A stretch of 64,000 bases of DNA. Source: Planobacterium oryzisoli. GTDB taxonomy: Bacteria; Bacteroidota; Bacteroidia; Flavobacteriales; Weeksellaceae. A program made the translations under genes and the position numbers. Under the pieces are notes generated by a model. The model was given only the letters and a program-made list of their open reading frames with translations, made no database searches and had not been told where the DNA came from. The first letter of the stretch is position 1. The number at the start of each line of letters is the position of its first letter. Of this stretch, positions 35,326 to 44,230 are shown piece after piece. Location: positions 62,001 to 126,000 of the forward strand of contig NZ_JADKYY010000002.1 in NCBI RefSeq assembly GCF_015354315.1, in the 5' to 3' direction.

Positions 35326-37011
35326 TTATTCAGGTTTATATCCGTCCTTGAGGGTCACCGTTCTATTAAAAACCAAGTGAGAGTCTGTTGAATCCTGATC
35401 CTTAGTAAAGTATCCTATCCTTTGGAACTGTATAGGTTCGCCAGTTTTGGTTAGTGCAATGGCAGGCTCTCCATAACCATTTAATACTTTCAAAGAGTCG
35501 GGATTAATATAGGAGAGGAAGTCCGCATCCTTTTCAGCGTCTGGCTGAGGTACTGTAAATAACCTGTCGTATTCCCTGATTTCCACAGGATGGGCGTGTT
35601 TGGCAGAGACCCAATGGAGTGTCCCTTTGACTTTTTTTAAACTTTCTGGTGTACCCGACCCGGATTTACTAAGGGGCTCATAGGTACAAAAAACAGTTGT
35701 TACATTTCCTTCATTGTCCTTTTCTACGCTTTCAGCCTTAATTATGTACGCGGATTTGAGTCGTACTTCTCCACCTAGCTTAAGGCGGAAGAATTTATTG
35801 TTTGCCTCTTCCTTGAAGTCTTCCTTTTCAATATAAAGTTCTTTGGAAAATGGCATAGAGCGTTCGCCGGCATCAGCATCTTCCGGGTTGTTTTCAGTGT
35901 CTACATATTCGGTTGCATCTTCGGGGTAATTAGTGATGACAAGTTTTAAAGGATCAGTAACACACATTAAACGAGTTGCCTTTTTATTGAGGTCTTCCCG
36001 AACGAAAAACTCAAGTAGCTGAATATCAATTAGATTTTCCCGTTTTGCCACACCAACCCGATCAATGAAGTTGCGAATGGATTCTGGGGTATATCCTTTG
36101 CGGCGTAAACCCGAAACGGTAGGCATGCGCGGGTCATCCCATCCGTTTACCACTTTCTCTTCTACAAGTCTTTGTAATTTGCGTTTTGAGGTGATCATAA
36201 AAGATACGTTCATACGTGCAAACTCTCTTTGCTTATTACGAACGCTTGGGGGAGTGTATACCTGATCTAAATACCAGTCGTAAAGAGGACGGTGGTTTTC
36301 AAATTCCAATGAGCACAGCGAATGGGAAATTTGTTCTATATAGTCACTTTGTCCGTGTGCCCAGTCGTACATTGGATATATTTTCCATTTTTCACCCGTC
36401 CTGTGGTGCGGTCTTTTAAGAATACGGTACATGACCGGATCTCTCATGTTCATATTAGGAGAGTTCATGTCTATTTTTGCACGTAGCGACATGCTGCCCT
36501 CCTGGAATTCACCATTTTTCATTTTCTCAAAAAGGGAAAGTGATTCCTCTACTGGACGATTTCTGTACGGACTCTCAACACCTGATTCAGTAGGGGTTTT
36601 TCTCTGCTCGGTAATCTCTTGTGAGGACTGCTCATCTACGTATGCTTTACCGCGCTTTATCAGTTCTACAGCCCAATTATAAAGGGTTTGAAAATAATCA
36701 GAGGCATATAGCTCCTTATCCCATTTAAAGCCCAGCCATTCCACGTCTCTTTTTATAGAGTCTACAAACTCCTGCTCTTCTTTTTCTGGGTTGGTGTCAT
36801 CAAACCGTAAGTTTACAGGGGCACTGTATTTTTCACCCAGGCCGAAATTGATGCAGATTGCTTTGGTATGCCCTATATGTAGATAACCGTTTGGTTCTGG
36901 TGGGAACCGAAAACGAAGATGCGCTTTTGGAAGTCCACCTGCTAAATCCTCTTCTATGATTTGTTCTATAAAATTAAGGTGTTTACGTTCCTCCTCTTTA
37001 TGTTCGTTCAT
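35326..37011 (-). CDS. glnS: Glutamine-tRNA ligase
   Basis: Class I aminoacyl-tRNA synthetase charging tRNA-Gln. It has 561 residues from ATG 37011. The HIGH signature is PPEPNGYLHIGHTKAI (about 37-52) and the KMSKS-equivalent is MITSKRKLQ near residue 265. The C-terminal two-barrel anticodon domain continues to the end and includes PFSKELYIEKEDF. The frame is open 6 codons further to 37029 without conservation. A -7-like TAAATTTG (37034-37027, minus strand) lies 15 nt before the ATG. A strong terminator follows the stop. Confidence 0.95.
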   Translation of the reverse strand: MNEHKEEERKHLNFIEQIIEEDLAGGLPKAHLRFRFPPEPNGYLHIGHTKAICINFGLGEKYSAPVNLRFDDTNPEKEEQEFVDSIKRDVEWLGFKWDKELYASDYFQTLYNWAVELIKRGKAYVDEQSSQEITEQRKTPTESGVESPYRNRPVEESLSLFEKMKNGEFQEGSMSLRAKIDMNSPNMNMRDPVMYRILKRPHHRTGEKWKIYPMYDWAHGQSDYIEQISHSLCSLEFENHRPLYDWYLDQVYTPPSVRNKQREFARMNVSFMITSKRKLQRLVEEKVVNGWDDPRMPTVSGLRRKGYTPESIRNFIDRVGVAKRENLIDIQLLEFFVREDLNKKATRLMCVTDPLKLVITNYPEDATEYVDTENNPEDADAGERSMPFSKELYIEKEDFKEEANNKFFRLKLGGEVRLKSAYIIKAESVEKDNEGNVTTVFCTYEPLSKSGSGTPESLKKVKGTLHWVSAKHAHPVEIREYDRLFTVPQPDAEKDADFLSYINPDSLKVLNGYGEPAIALTKTGEPIQFQRIGYFTKDQDSTDSHLVFNRTVTLKDGYKPE

Positions 37012-37208
37012 AATAGTTGTAAAATGCAAATTTAGTTAAATTAACTCATAGAAGCTTTAATTTACAATGCAGCGATTGTGTCTAAAATATTATAAATTAT
37101 ACTTCTTAATTATATAACACATATTGTTTTTTGTATTAATAAATTGTTAATCAAATCACATTAATATTAAAAATATAAATCTTTAATAAAATTTTAATGT
37201 AAAGATTA

Positions 37209-37239
37209 TTGTTTATTAACACACTCTGTTGTATATTTG
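37209..37239 (+). promoter_or_regulatory. Strong Bacteroidota-type promoter in an AT-rich stretch
   Basis: TTG at 37209-37211, 20 nt spacer and TATATTTG at 37232-37239, a full match to the consensus. The 170 bp upstream are almost pure A/T, as in UP-element-like regions. It drives the short unit at 37274-37411. Confidence 0.7.
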
Positions 37240-37273
37240 TGCAACAGTAAGTATCACTAAATCCTTGAATTCT

Positions 37274-37351
37274 ATGAAAACATTGAAAGTATGGTTCGCC
37301 CAATGGAAAGAAAGGCTGAAAAAATCAATTTTTGTTGAGGACGTTATTTAA
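37274..37351 (+). CDS. 25-codon gene for a basic amphipathic peptide (possible small RNA)
   Basis: A short frame, ATG to TAA, encoding MKTLKVWFAQWKERLKKS followed by IFVEDVI. I know no family for it. Hydrophobic residues 4, 8, 11, 15 and 19 fall on one face of a helix, with lysines and arginine opposite, so an amphipathic membrane-active or membrane-binding helix is plausible. The unit is complete: consensus promoter 35 nt upstream, and a perfect terminator hairpin that begins 20 nt after the stop. The transcript would be about 165 nt, so it may also act as a small RNA. It lies between glnS (divergent) and menC (convergent). Coding status is not proven. Confidence 0.45.
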   Translation: MKTLKVWFAQWKERLKKSIFVEDVI

Positions 37352-37371
37352 CAGCCTCGTGGTTAGCATTT

Positions 37372-37411
37372 AAAGAAAAAGATCTGAAGAAACTTTCAGA
37401 TCTTTTTCTTT
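37372..37411. terminator. Bidirectional intrinsic terminator (25-codon gene and menC)
   Basis: A 17-bp perfect stem, AAAGAAAAAGATCTGAA (37372-37388) with its complement at 37395-37411, and a 6-nt loop. A- and T-tracts inside the arms give a T-run in both directions. It terminates the small rightward unit and overlaps the menC stop codon on the other strand. Confidence 0.88.
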
Positions 37412-38391
37412 AAAATATCTTGTTTCAATGTTAAGGATGACGGGAAATTATTGCTAAAAACTCCACCTGTGCCCAGTCCCTGCGGCATTTTTGGCGCTTT
37501 TGTATACGTGTACTGCGCAATGGCATTTAGCCCTATGTTACTTTCCAGCGCGGATGTTATCCACCAACCAACTTTATTTTTTTCCGCTAGATCAATCCAT
37601 GAATCACAGCCACTGAAACCGCCCATAAGTGAAGGCTTGAGTATAATGTACTGTGGAACTATGTCCAAAATTTCTTTTTTTCTTGAATGATTACCGATCA
37701 ATTCTTCATCAAGAGCGATAGGTACTGGGGTATTTCTGCACAGATTATATAGTAGGCTCGATTGTCCTGGCTTGATGGGCTGTTCAATGGAATGGATGTC
37801 TAAGGAAGATAATTCGTCTAGAACTTGTTCCACATTGTTTTTGTTAAATGCACCATTGGCATCTACCCGAATTTCCAACTGACTCGCTGGATAGCGCACT
37901 CGAAGCATAGCAATCACCTGCTTCTCGGTCTGCCAGTCCACACCAATCTTTAGTTTTATACAAGAGAACCCATTTTGAAGCTTTTCTTCAATTTGCCGCT
38001 CCATGTAGGTTCTATTTCCCATCCACACCAGTCCGTTGATTTGAATTCCGTCCTGGCCTCTTGAAAAAGCACTGGGAAAATACTCATCGCTTCCCCAATT
38101 CAAGTTTGCCATAGCCTGTTCGTAACCAATCCAAAGCGATGGATAGTTCTCAAGGTACTGGTATATCTGCTCTGGGTCTAAAGCAATGTTAGTAGCTAGC
38201 CAGTGGAGTTTTTCTTCATAATCGGGTACATCGTCACAGCTCAATCCCTCAAATAGAGCACATTCGCCCACTCCTTTCCTTTCATCTTCCTCCACGGTCA
38301 ATATGTAGGTGTTCTTGGAGGTGAGGATCCCTCTAGAAGTACCTCCCGGAGTGATGAAATTTAAAGTATACTTTTTATAAGTTGCCCGCAT
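37396..38391 (-). CDS. menC: o-Succinylbenzoate synthase (enolase superfamily)
   Basis: Dehydrates SHCHC to o-succinylbenzoate in menaquinone synthesis. It has 331 residues. The muconate-lactonizing-type barrel shows the general acid/base lysine in CIKLKIG (about 143-149), metal ligands in the strands VDANGAF, EQP and DEEL, and the second lysine in ILKPSLMGG. SGGxxG-like substrate loops are replaced by SALESNIGLNAIAQ. Dipeptide epimerases have a similar outline, but the short C-terminus with GLGTGGVF fits MenC. It starts 8 nt after the fbp stop, in the same operon. Its stop lies within a terminator. Confidence 0.87.
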   Translation of the reverse strand: MRATYKKYTLNFITPGGTSRGILTSKNTYILTVEEDERKGVGECALFEGLSCDDVPDYEEKLHWLATNIALDPEQIYQYLENYPSLWIGYEQAMANLNWGSDEYFPSAFSRGQDGIQINGLVWMGNRTYMERQIEEKLQNGFSCIKLKIGVDWQTEKQVIAMLRVRYPASQLEIRVDANGAFNKNNVEQVLDELSSLDIHSIEQPIKPGQSSLLYNLCRNTPVPIALDEELIGNHSRKKEILDIVPQYIILKPSLMGGFSGCDSWIDLAEKNKVGWWITSALESNIGLNAIAQYTYTKAPKMPQGLGTGGVFSNNFPSSLTLKQDILKKKI

Positions 38392-38399
38392 AGATTTAA

Positions 38400-39419
38400 T
38401 TATTCTTTGACGGCATCCATGCGCATAAATTCTTCGGCTTTTTCCACCATAGTTTTAGATCCACAATAAAAAGGTACACGCTGATGAAGTTCTTTAGGCT
38501 CAATCTCTAATATCCTTGTAAAACCATTTGATGCTTTTCCACCTGCTTGTTCCGCTAGAAACGCCATAGGATTACACTCGTACAAAAGACGAAGTTTTCC
38601 ATCCGGTGCGTTGGCATAGGATGGATATAGATAAATGCCCCCTTTAATCATATTCCGGTGGAAATCTGAGACCAGCGAGCCGATATAACGTGACGTGTAC
38701 GGACGGTCTTCTTCCATCATCTGGCAGTACTTCAAATAATTCTTAACGCCTTGAGGGAACTTGATGTAATTTCCTTCATTAATAGAGTATATTTTTCCTT
38801 TCTCGGGAAATTTCATGTTGGGATGCGAGAGGTAGTAAGTGCCTAGGGATGGGTCTAGAGTGAAGCCATTTACTCCGTTACCAGTGGTATAGACAATCAT
38901 GGTAGAGGATCCGTACACCACATATCCTGCTGCAATCTGATTTACCCCTTTTTGAAGAAAGTCTTCTAGTTGCACCGGGGTACCGGGTTCGGTAACGCGG
39001 CGGTAAATGGAGAAAATTGTACCTACAGAGACATTCACATCAATGTTGGATGAGCCATCAAGTGGATCAATCAGTACGACGTATTTGCTAAGATGTCCGT
39101 TGGTTCCACAGGCGATATCCAAATAATCATCACTTTCCTCAGAAGCGATACCACAAACTACTTCTCTTTGAGAAAGCGCTGTTATAAATATCTCATTAGC
39201 AAGTACATCCAGCTTTTGTTGGTCTTCCCCTTGGATATTTGTATTTCCCGCATGCCCAATAATATCTGCGATTCCGGCTTTATTTACCTCGCGGTTTACA
39301 ACTTTGGAAGCAAGCCGTATAGCACTTAACAGTCTTGAGAGTTCTCCTGTGGAGTATTGGAAATCGTCTTGTTTCTCTATTATGAATTCACCTAATGTTT
39401 GGAGTGATTGGTCGGACAT
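38400..39419 (-). CDS. fbp: Class I fructose-1,6-bisphosphatase
   Basis: Gluconeogenic hydrolysis of fructose-1,6-bisphosphate to fructose-6-phosphate, Mg2+-dependent. The 339-residue protein has the class I metal site with the ASEESDD pair and the signature [25 protein letters not shown] (about 119-143). C-terminal [24 protein letters not shown] contains the sugar-phosphate and catalytic segment. Length and motifs are normal. It is the first gene of a leftward pair with menC, divergent from the aspartate kinase with 165 bp between. Confidence 0.96.
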   Translation of the reverse strand: MSDQSLQTLGEFIIEKQDDFQYSTGELSRLLSAIRLASKVVNREVNKAGIADIIGHAGNTNIQGEDQQKLDVLANEIFITALSQREVVCGIASEESDDYLDIACGTNGHLSKYVVLIDPLDGSSNIDVNVSVGTIFSIYRRVTEPGTPVQLEDFLQKGVNQIAAGYVVYGSSTMIVYTTGNGVNGFTLDPSLGTYYLSHPNMKFPEKGKIYSINEGNYIKFPQGVKNYLKYCQMMEEDRPYTSRYIGSLVSDFHRNMIKGGIYLYPSYANAPDGKLRLLYECNPMAFLAEQAGGKASNGFTRILEIEPKELHQRVPFYCGSKTMVEKAEEFMRMDAVKE

Positions 39420-39542
39420 TTTGAAGCTTTTGGTTATGTACCAAATTTCGGAAAATTATTTCACAAAAACACGATGTAAACGGAATTCCTAAACTTTCCT
39501 AAACTATAGAAAACACTTAATGGGACATTCCCAGTAATTGAG

Positions 39543-39550
39543 TAATTTTG
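39543..39550 (+). promoter_or_regulatory. -7 element upstream of aspartate kinase
   Basis: TAATTTTG fits TAnnTTTG, 34 nt before the start codon. There is no TTG at the proper distance upstream. Confidence 0.35.
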
Positions 39551-39584
39551 CATTCATATCCACTTGGGTTAATTATGGTAAGAG

Positions 39585-40826
39585 ATGGAGGTATTTAAAT
39601 TTGGAGGTGCCTCGGTATGTGATGCCTCAGGAGTACGTAACGTAGGAAAAGTACTTAAGTATAGCACTGGAAAGGATATACTTATAGTTGTATCCGCAAT
39701 GGGTAAGACAACGAATGCCATGGAGAAGGTTGTGGAGGAGTATCTTAATGGATCCTCATATCTTACGACCTTAGCTGAAATAGAATTTCAGCACCAACAA
39801 ATTATTACGGAGTTATTTGGTAGTTCCTCCTCCACACTCCAGCAGCTTAAAGAAAAATTTAATCTCGCACGAGTCTTTCTAGATACCAACCGCTCCTCAA
39901 ATTATGATTTTGTTTACGATCAGGTAGTAAGCGTTGGTGAATTTGTCTCGTCTCTAATTTTAAGTCGTTATTTAGATCAAGTCGGGATAAGTAATCAGCT
40001 CCTTGATGCTAGAGAATATATTAAAGCAAGCAGCGAATATAGGGAGGCAGGCGTGGACTGGGCACTAACCCAAGAAAGAATTTCCCAGATAGAACCACGC
40101 GGAATCTATGTGACGCAGGGTTTTATAGGTTCGGAAAGCAATAATTTTACGGTGACCTTGGGAAGGGAGGGATCTGATTATTCTGCATCTATATTTGCAT
40201 ATTGTTTGAATGCAATGGCGGTAACAGTATGGAAAGATGTCCCAGGTGTACTAAATGCCGATCCCAGGCATTTTAGTGAGACGCAATTAATGCCATTGCT
40301 TTCCTATTCGGATGCCATCGAGATGGCCTATTTTGGTGCTTCAGTCATCCACCCCAAAACTATACAACCACTGCAGCAAAAGAAAATACCTTTTTTTGTA
40401 AAATCATTTCTAGAGCCGCAGAAAGCAGGCACGAAAGTTCAAGAAGAGGAAGTGCTAAGCCCAGTTGAAACTTTTATTTTAAAGGAAAACCAACATTTAC
40501 TTAGTCTTTCCAGTTTGGATTTTTCGTTTGTTACTGAAGAGCACTTAAGCTATATCATCGCCCGGATAGTTTTTTATAAAATCAAAATTTCACTGATACA
40601 AAACACTGCTATTTCCCTGCAGCTTTGTGTGGGAGACAAATACCACAATCTGGCTCTGCTTGTAGAGGAACTGAAAACGAAATTTGAAGTAGAAGTTACT
40701 TCTGATGTGCAGCTGTTCACTGTCCGTAATTACAAAGCAAGCACGTTGGACAAATACTACTCAGGCAGGAATGTGCTACTGGAACAGATGAGCAAAAGAA
40801 CATTGCAGTTGGTGTGCAAAAAATAG
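39585..40826 (+). CDS. Aspartate kinase
   Basis: Phosphorylates aspartate, the first step toward lysine, threonine, methionine and diaminopimelate. It has 413 residues. FKFGGASVCDASGV at the N-terminus is the kinase signature, TLGREGSDYSASIFAY (about 185-200) the substrate site, and VWKDVPGVLNADPR the nucleotide site. ACT-like regulatory sequence follows from about residue 300 and looks divergent, so allosteric control may differ from LysC. It is monofunctional, without a homoserine dehydrogenase part. The next gene begins 5 nt after the stop. Confidence 0.92.
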   Translation: MEVFKFGGASVCDASGVRNVGKVLKYSTGKDILIVVSAMGKTTNAMEKVVEEYLNGSSYLTTLAEIEFQHQQIITELFGSSSSTLQQLKEKFNLARVFLDTNRSSNYDFVYDQVVSVGEFVSSLILSRYLDQVGISNQLLDAREYIKASSEYREAGVDWALTQERISQIEPRGIYVTQGFIGSESNNFTVTLGREGSDYSASIFAYCLNAMAVTVWKDVPGVLNADPRHFSETQLMPLLSYSDAIEMAYFGASVIHPKTIQPLQQKKIPFFVKSFLEPQKAGTKVQEEEVLSPVETFILKENQHLLSLSSLDFSFVTEEHLSYIIARIVFYKIKISLIQNTAISLQLCVGDKYHNLALLVEELKTKFEVEVTSDVQLFTVRNYKASTLDKYYSGRNVLLEQMSKRTLQLVCKK

Positions 40827-40831
40827 TAGGT

Positions 40832-42652
40832 ATGGAACTGATCTCACGCTCTGATTTAATTCGTGCAGCTAATCTTCAAAAATTTGGATTTTTGAAAGGC
40901 CCTATTGCTGAATTATTAATGAAGGCAGCTAAGATTGACAAAGTAAATGTATTTTATTCTAAGTTGGCCCATAAGAAGCATGAAGATTTTTTTTCTGCAT
41001 TTATTGAAGAACTTGATTTAAAATATGTAGTATTCAAAGAAGACTTGGCGCGAATTCCAAAGACCGGGCCATTTATTATCGTTGCGAATCATCCCTTGGG
41101 AGCAATTGATGGAGTTCTGATGACCAGTATACTTTCTCAGATTCGACCTGACTTTAAAATAATGGGGAATTTTCTCTTGACACATATTGCTCCCATGAAG
41201 CCTTATGTGATCGCTGTGAACCCCTTCGAGGAAAAAAGAGAAGTGTATAGCAGTACCAAAGGACTTCTCGAGTCGCTGAGACATTTAAAGGAAGGAGGGT
41301 GTCTAGGTATCTTTCCTGCAGGGGAGGTATCCAATATGAACCACACGTACGGTCAAGTTCAGGATCGTCCGTGGGATGGGTCTGTTTTAAAATTTATTCG
41401 AAAAGCACATGTCCCGGTTATCCCAATGTATTTCAATGCTAAAAATAGTCCATTGTTTTATCAGTTAGCGCGGATACATCCAAATTTACAGACGCTACTG
41501 CTTCCTAGTGAAATGCTGCGTAAAAGAGATAAGCCAATACGTATTCGAATTGGCCGCCCTATTTCTACCAAGGTTCTCGACCAGGAAGAGAACTTGCAAG
41601 AATTTGGTGATTTAATTCAAAAGAGGATAAAGTTACTAAGTAGTTACTATGATCGCAGGAAAACTCTTATGCAGCTAATGAATCTGCGGAATTTGAAACT
41701 AAATCTTCCTCTTCCTCTTCTAAATCGTGAGAATATTGTACATAATATTATTGATCCTACCCCTGTGAGCGAGCTTCAAGCGGATATATCTGCCTTAAAA
41801 CAGAAGGGAAGTATGCTTTTTGGAAATGGCAACTATGAGGTCTACTTTGCAAAGTACGAGGAGATTCCTGCAATTATGCGGGAAATAGGAAGACAACGTG
41901 AGATTACTTTTCGTGCAGTAGGTGAGGGTAGTAACTTGCCATTTGATCTCGATGCCTACGATAGAGATTATTGCCATCTTTTTTTATGGGATTCCGCGGA
42001 AGAAAAATTGGTGGGTGCGTACCGTTTAGCCCTTGGCCGGCAAATAATGAAAAATCAGGGCATACAGGGATTTTATACCAGTTCACTTTTTGATTTTGAT
42101 CAGGAACTACATCCATTTTTTAAGAAGGTAATTGAGATGGGTAGAGCATATATTTCGCAGGACTACCAACAAAAACCATTGCCTTTATTCTTGTTGTGGA
42201 AAGGTATCGTGCACGTTTGTCTAAGAAATCCAGACCATAAGTTTTTGATGGGCGGCGTATCTATAAGCGATAAATTTTCGGATTTTTCCAAATCGCTTAT
42301 GATTGAGTTTATGCGTAGCCATTACTTTGATTCAGCTGTCGCTCAATACGTCCATCCCAAACACGAATTTAAAGTTAAATTAAAAAACACCGATAAAGCA
42401 CTTTTCTTAAATAGTCATGTCTCGGATCTCGCCGTGCTTGATAGAATTATCGACGAATTGGAGCCAGGACTCCGCGTGCCGGTTTTAATTAAAAAATACA
42501 TCAAACAAAATGCAAAAGTAATTTCATTTAATGTGGATCCAGAGTTTAATGATGCCATCGATGGTCTTATGTATATTAGGATAAGTGATATTCCAGAAGA
42601 TACCATAAAACCAGTAATGGAGGAGATAAATAGGGGAATGGCGCAAACGTAA
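40832..42652 (+). CDS. OlsF-like bifunctional acyltransferase (amino-acid lipid synthesis)
   Basis: Predicted two-domain lipid synthase. It has 606 residues from ATG 40832. The N-terminal half is a PlsC/LPLAT-like O-acyltransferase with IIVANHPLGAIDGVLM (about 84-99) and GIFPAGEVSN (about 164-173). From about residue 325 a GNAT-type N-acyltransferase domain resembles OlsB, with FRAVGEGSNLPFDLDAYDRDYCHLFLW and FFKKVIEMGRAYISQDYQ. This order matches OlsF proteins that make ornithine lipid in Flavobacterium johnsoniae and Serratia. In Bacteroides the comparable activities make glycine lipids. The amino acid used here cannot be told from sequence. A longer frame from 40814 overlaps the kinase gene. 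Confidence 0.83.
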   Translation: MELISRSDLIRAANLQKFGFLKGPIAELLMKAAKIDKVNVFYSKLAHKKHEDFFSAFIEELDLKYVVFKEDLARIPKTGPFIIVANHPLGAIDGVLMTSILSQIRPDFKIMGNFLLTHIAPMKPYVIAVNPFEEKREVYSSTKGLLESLRHLKEGGCLGIFPAGEVSNMNHTYGQVQDRPWDGSVLKFIRKAHVPVIPMYFNAKNSPLFYQLARIHPNLQTLLLPSEMLRKRDKPIRIRIGRPISTKVLDQEENLQEFGDLIQKRIKLLSSYYDRRKTLMQLMNLRNLKLNLPLPLLNRENIVHNIIDPTPVSELQADISALKQKGSMLFGNGNYEVYFAKYEEIPAIMREIGRQREITFRAVGEGSNLPFDLDAYDRDYCHLFLWDSAEEKLVGAYRLALGRQIMKNQGIQGFYTSSLFDFDQELHPFFKKVIEMGRAYISQDYQQKPLPLFLLWKGIVHVCLRNPDHKFLMGGVSISDKFSDFSKSLMIEFMRSHYFDSAVAQYVHPKHEFKVKLKNTDKALFLNSHVSDLAVLDRIIDELEPGLRVPVLIKKYIKQNAKVISFNVDPEFNDAIDGLMYIRISDIPEDTIKPVMEEINRGMAQT

Positions 42653-42712
42653 AAAAATGGTCTTGACTATCAGTGGGTTTATCTGTATTTGTGAAAAAAC
42701 TACAAATAAAAC

Positions 42713-42743
42713 TTGCGAGATGTCCTTAAACGACTTATTTTTG
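42713..42743 (+). promoter_or_regulatory. Promoter of tRNA-Phe
   Basis: TTG at 42713-42715, 20 nt spacer, TATTTTTG at 42736-42743, a full consensus match 24 nt before the mature tRNA. Confidence 0.75.
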
Positions 42744-42767
42744 CATCACTTTAAACAACTAAGTAAT

Positions 42768-42840
<73 letters not shown>

Positions 42841-42851
42841 CTTTTAAATTT

Positions 42852-42905
42852 AAGAGGATTTTATAAAATACTGAATTTCAGTAAATTATAAATCCTCTTT
42901 TTGTT
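42852..42905 (+). terminator. Terminator of tRNA-Phe
   Basis: AAGAGGATTTTATAA pairs with TTATAAATCCTCTT (one bulged T) around a 20-nt loop, followed by TTTTTGTTTTT. It starts 11 nt after the tRNA. Confidence 0.85.
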
Positions 42906-43321
42906 TTTGTTCCTAAATTTTTTCCCTATTATTGTTTTGCTGGGTGTACCTTTTTTAACTTGATCAACTTTCGTGTTGCAATATTAACTTAGAAGCTCTT
43001 AATTGATATTATCGGAGTTATGTATATAATTTGTACTGTTTTTAGAGATTCGAAATGCTAAGGATAATTGGGGGTTCTAATGTTTAAAATATAATCCCAA
43101 CTATTCAATTTAAAGTATTATTTCTATCCTGATCCGGCAGATAATATGATGCATATCTTATTTATAATATGTTGAAAATAAGTACTTTTGAGTTTATAAA
43201 GCAGTTAAATATTTAAAGACATACAACGAGTAGGCCAAGTCTGACCTATCCAATTTTCTATACCTACCTAAAAGCTTCTAGAAGAAATCAGCAGAATAAA
43301 AGGAATTAACTACATGGTAAA
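42906..43321. other. AT-rich intergenic stretch, no gene seen
   Basis: About 415 bp between the tRNA-Phe terminator and the archaemetzincin gene. No reading frame above 15 codons, tRNA or long repeat is visible. TACTTTTG at 43183-43190 fits the -7 consensus without a -33 TTG, and would give a 130-nt leader. I looked for a repeat of the tRNA 3' end, as left by integrases, and did not find one. Confidence 0.6.
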
Positions 43322-43978
43322 ATGGTACTTAGAATTTTATATATACTTTTTATATTGATTATACTGGTTATTTCATGTGAGAAGAAAATCAACCATATTG
43401 ACAGCGATAAGTTTTTGAAATCCATTAAAGATCTTTCTGGCATAAAGTCTAAAACGGGGAAGGTTTTCTATTTCCAACCATTAAACGGGTTCCGAATTGA
43501 GCAGGCAAATAGGCTTGCAAAGGAAGTTTCCAAAACTTTTGGAAAGGTCTACGTGGGGGAAAATCGAAAGCTCCCAAAAAGCTTTTATGTGAAGGAAAGA
43601 AACAGATATAGAGCTGATAGTATTATTAAGGTTTTGCGAAATGCTCATGGCCAAGATACCATTACAATAGGGCTTATAAGTAGTGATATATCAACAACTG
43701 CAAAAGGTGTGAAAGACTGGGGTGTCTTTGGGTTGGGATATCATCCGGGAAGTGCCTGTGTAGTTTCTACTTACAGATTAAAAAAGAGGAACGCAGATGA
43801 GCAGTTTTATAAAGTTGTTGTACACGAAATCGGACATACAATAGGTTTACCGCACTGTCCAGAAAAAACATGCTTGATGAGAGATGCAGAAGGTGGTAAT
43901 CCGCTGGATGAAGAAAAGGATTTCTGTGTCAGGTGTAAGAAAATTTTAGTTTCAAAGGGGTTTGTATTACCTCACTGA
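43322..43978 (+). CDS. Archaemetzincin-like zinc metalloprotease, predicted lipoprotein
   Basis: Zinc-dependent peptidase of the archaemetzincin group (M54). It has 218 residues. A hydrophobic leader ends in lipobox LVISC (C19), so it is predicted to be anchored outside the cytoplasmic membrane. The signature HEIGHTIGLPHC gives H168, E169, H172 and H178, followed by C179, C184, the Met-turn methionine M186, and a second-zinc pair at C202 and C205 (CVRC). The M-to-C spacing is 15 residues, slightly shorter than the usual 17. It stands isolated between tRNA-Phe and the Che operon. Its substrate is unknown; archaemetzincins are normally cytoplasmic. Confidence 0.88.
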   Translation: MVLRILYILFILIILVISCEKKINHIDSDKFLKSIKDLSGIKSKTGKVFYFQPLNGFRIEQANRLAKEVSKTFGKVYVGENRKLPKSFYVKERNRYRADSIIKVLRNAHGQDTITIGLISSDISTTAKGVKDWGVFGLGYHPGSACVVSTYRLKKRNADEQFYKVVVHEIGHTIGLPHCPEKTCLMRDAEGGNPLDEEKDFCVRCKKILVSKGFVLPH

Positions 43979-44174
43979 AGTCTATGCTAATGCACTGTAT
44001 AAATTTTTTCACCACCGCACGCTCATATTTCAGTGCACAGTATTGAAAACTGCTTCCGCTTAATTTAAGTACGCATAAAGCCTTGCCAGAATCTTGCGGG
44101 GCGGAGCGCATGGATTTCCAGGACAATCTCCCGTTTCCGACAAAGCTTTAAAGCTATTTTTCGATAATATATTA

Positions 44175-44197
44175 GCCACGTTAAGTTCCATCGTGGC
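44175..44197. repeat. Short inverted repeat between convergent genes
   Basis: GCCACG and CGTGGC are separated by 11 nt. It lies between the archaemetzincin and Che-operon 3' ends but has no T-tract on either strand, so terminator function is doubtful. The rest of 43979-44230 shows no gene I trust. Confidence 0.3.
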
Positions 44198-44230
44198 CAT
44201 GTATTATTTGAAGGTTTTATAAGGGAGTAC

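Noticed and set aside
43929-44126. Minus-strand 65-codon frame downstream of the archaemetzincin gene
   Set aside because: It overlaps the protease 3' end, has no recognisable family or promoter, and reads like chance coding.
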